In this document: positions 62,166-64,000 of the stretch, piece by piece | Numbering within the stretch: the first letter of the stretch is position 1 | Layout of the letters: every line of letters starts with the position of its first letter | Source: Fidelibacterota bacterium | GTDB taxonomy: Bacteria; Fidelibacterota; UBA2242; JAFGTP01 | Direction of reading: 5' to 3' | Assembly: GCA_016934035.1 (NCBI GenBank) | Contig: JAFGTP010000036.1 | Location: 1 to 64,000, forward strand | DNA: 64,000 bases | Notes under the pieces: generated by a model | The model's input: only the letters and a program-made list of their open reading frames with translations | The model's database searches: none | What the model was told of the DNA's origin: nothing | Program-made: the position numbers and the translations under genes

Positions 62166-63228
62166 GACAAAGATTTTCCAGGGCCTTAATGATTTGAGTT
62201 GTTTGAATATTGCCGATTTCACGGTCTGGCGAGAGGACAATTTCGCAATCGACCCCGTAAGGCGAAAACCGGTTCAGGTTCAACCCTTTGTTTTGATATA
62301 ATCCGATGACGGGCGTTTTTACAGCAGCAGCGACATGAACAAGTGCAGTGTCCGGTGAAATGAATAAACAGCTGTTTTTTATAACAATACCGGCTTCATA
62401 AATATTTTTGGTGGGAATCGGGTAATTAATTTTATTTAAAAATTTACTTTTGATTATCATTGCATCAGCATGATTTTCAGGCATTGCCAGTAAATTGATT
62501 TTAAAGGAGAGCTTATTTTGAAAAATATAATTGATGATTTCTATCCATTTGGCTGTCTGAAGTTTTCTGAGAGATCCTCCTGAAGACAAATTGATACACA
62601 TATGGCCGAACAGGGATTCAGAAGGCAAATTTTTCCAAAAATCTGCTTCAAGATGGTCGATAATGGGCACCTCATTTTTTAGAGCGACTTTGCCACCGTA
62701 GAGATTTAACAGTAATCCGTTTTTTTCGATGACAGGCATGGATTCGTTATTTTCCAGCAGGAAATTATAATGTTTATTGTGTTGAGGATGTTCCAGGCCA
62801 ATTTTACAGCCTGCATGGATATGTTTCATCATGCGCAATAGGGTCAACGAAGGATGGTCTTTCGGATTAAAAAAAAGATCATAATGACGATCTGCCAATT
62901 TCCGGTACAATTCTTTAGGGTCTTGTCTGTAAATTAAAACTTCTTCAAGAAAATCCAGTGGTTCAAAAAGCCTGTAATTATATTTTGATGCCAGTACAGA
63001 AATTTTTACCTGAGGAAACTGATCATGAAATTCATATAAAAAAGGCAAGGTCAGAAACCCGTCTCCCAATTTTTCCTGGACAATATAGAGTATTGACAGA
63101 AAGGAAGTTGGCGGATTTACTTTGGGTAAATTCTTATGAAAAAAATTATATAAGCGAAGTAGTATTTTCCGTGGATAATGTCTTGGATTGTCTCGAAATT
63201 CCTTTACAGAGTTTTTCCATTGATTCAT
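62143..63228 (-). CDS. family 9 glycosyltransferase (heptosyltransferase-like)
   Basis: The product is 361 aa. GT9 marks are ILYIVQEKLGDGFLTLPFL near the N-terminus, NLSSGGSLRKLQTAKW in the middle, and SPDTALVHVAAAVKTPVIGLY in the donor domain. It may add heptose or a similar sugar to a lipopolysaccharide-type core. The only ATG before the domain (63228) gives an unusually long 83-base overlap with the upstream gene, so the start is uncertain. Confidence 0.87.
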   Translation of the reverse strand: MNQWKNSVKEFRDNPRHYPRKILLRLYNFFHKNLPKVNPPTSFLSILYIVQEKLGDGFLTLPFLYEFHDQFPQVKISVLASKYNYRLFEPLDFLEEVLIYRQDPKELYRKLADRHYDLFFNPKDHPSLTLLRMMKHIHAGCKIGLEHPQHNKHYNFLLENNESMPVIEKNGLLLNLYGGKVALKNEVPIIDHLEADFWKNLPSESLFGHMCINLSSGGSLRKLQTAKWIEIINYIFQNKLSFKINLLAMPENHADAMIIKSKFLNKINYPIPTKNIYEAGIVIKNSCLFISPDTALVHVAAAVKTPVIGLYQNKGLNLNRFSPYGVDCEIVLSPDREIGNIQTTQIIKALENLCHENNIHQ

Positions 63229-64000
63229 TGTATTTTTTTCCAAAATAGTTTTCCAGATGGATGATCATCTTTTCGGTCGAGTAATTGCTATTTATTGTTT
63301 CGATCCCCCTCTGTTGTATATCTCTAATATTTTTACAATCAGCAACTTGCAATATTCCCCTGACCAAATCATGCACTGATTCAGGCGGTATGGAAAAGCC
63401 GTTGATTCCGTTTTGGATCAATTCCCGGACACCGTTGACCTCCGCAGCTAATACAGGTTTTCCGAGGGCCATGGCTTCCAGGACTGTATTGGGCATGCCT
63501 TCATATCTGGAAGGTTGAACCACGATATCGACCGAATTGAGAAATGGCAAGGCATTTTCCAGAAAACCAATCAGTTTTACGCTGTCCTGAAGATTGTACT
63601 GATTAATCAGATTTTCCAGATATTGTTTGAGCTTACCCTGACCGGCAATCAGAAACGTAAAGGGTCTGTCTTTAAGTTGTTCGGCAGCTTTGATCAGCAG
63701 ATCAAACCCTTTTTGATAGGCTAGTCTTCCAGCAGCCCCAAAAATCAGATGGTCTTTTGGAATATGGTATTGTCCGTGCAGATCAATCTCAGATACATTG
63801 TCCGGAATATTCAACCCGTTATAAATCACTTCGGTTTTTCCCCTTGGCATCCAGTGAAAGGAATCATATATTTCCTTGATACTGTGACTGTTGGTTATTA
63901 TACCATCCACAAGATCCATCGTCATTTTATATTTCCAACTATTACGAATCAGTTTCAGTCCGTGTCTGGCCAGGATTACCGGCACACCGGCTTTGCGTGC
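63146..64000 (-). CDS. family 4 glycosyltransferase (5' end beyond the window)
   Basis: The frame runs from the window edge and the visible part is 284 aa. It has VIYNGLNIPDNV, FGAAGRLAYQKGFDLLIKAA, and the EX7E loop EGMPNTVLEAMALGKPVLA. The acceptor domain is mostly missing, because the frame stays open through position 64000 (ARKAGVPVILARHG). It belongs to a minus-strand glycosyltransferase unit. Confidence 0.9.
   Translation of the reverse strand, partial: ARKAGVPVILARHGLKLIRNSWKYKMTMDLVDGIITNSHSIKEIYDSFHWMPRGKTEVIYNGLNIPDNVSEIDLHGQYHIPKDHLIFGAAGRLAYQKGFDLLIKAAEQLKDRPFTFLIAGQGKLKQYLENLINQYNLQDSVKLIGFLENALPFLNSVDIVVQPSRYEGMPNTVLEAMALGKPVLAAEVNGVRELIQNGINGFSIPPESVHDLVRGILQVADCKNIRDIQQRGIETINSNYSTEKMIIHLENYFGKKYNESMEKLCKGISRQSKTLSTENTTSLI

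Overview
The window is AT-rich DNA from a flagellated Gram-negative bacterium. A type IX secretion sorting tail (ENYPNPFN type) on a CotH-like protein, P- and L-ring genes, outer-membrane style lipoproteins, a SusB-type GH97 enzyme and FliW-CsrA together point to the FCB superphylum. A Calditrichota/KSB1-like lineage is my best guess; it is inferred from gene content, not from a phylogeny. I see no rRNA, tRNA, CRISPR array, insertion sequence or prophage.

Layout. (1) 0.2-15.6 kb is a flagellar locus, all on +: flgB, flgC, a small unknown gene, fliE, fliF, fliG, fliH, fliI, fliJ and a motE-like gene. A 243-bp gap with a textbook sigma-54 promoter follows, then flgF, flgG, flgA, flgH, flgI, flgJ (rod-binding only), flgN, flgK, flgL, fliW and csrA. 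flgD, flgE, fliK, the export membrane genes, motAB and flagellin are not here. (2) 15.6-34.2 kb is a run of twelve genes on +, eleven of whose junctions overlap or nearly abut. It encodes glycosyltransferases, several fused to TPRs, plus an AsnB-type amidotransferase, a PaaK/CapK-like adenylating enzyme, a DUF362 protein, an alpha-toroid-like protein of unknown function and an amidohydrolase. It looks like a surface-glycan or flagellin-glycosylation operon with an unfamiliar central module. (3) 34.3-42.7 kb (+) holds an RNase HII-YraN fusion, gamma-glutamyltranspeptidase, a GH97 glycosidase, a lone receiver protein, and citrate lyase as a CitD-CitE fusion plus CitF, closed by a strong terminator.

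(4) 42.7-46.1 kb (-) holds YjbQ, an RNase Z-like metallo-beta-lactamase, a Mth938-like protein, a conserved unknown protein and an MltC-like lytic transglycosylase with its own terminator. (5) A CotH-kinase protein (+) faces a minus-strand cluster of nitroreductase plus a 53-aa cysteine-rich protein, an aldo/keto reductase, and the NAD salvage pair pncB/pncA. (6) 51.9-58.0 kb (+) holds a DUF3298-like lipoprotein, a large M16 protease lipoprotein, and a PAP2 phosphatase with two sulfotransferase-type proteins. (7) 58.2-64.0 kb (-) holds PAP2, GtrA and an ArnT/GT39 transferase, then GT4, GT9 and a GT4 cut by the window edge: a second envelope-glycan locus.

The most notable observations are the overlapping glycan operon and its AsnB/PaaK/DUF362/toroid/amidohydrolase module, the 1264-aa double-glycosyltransferase fusion, a FlgH without a lipidation cysteine but with a hydrophobic C-terminal tail, two candidate sigma-54 promoters (one of which decides the flgB start), the two enzyme fusions, and small genes that a simple gene caller could miss.
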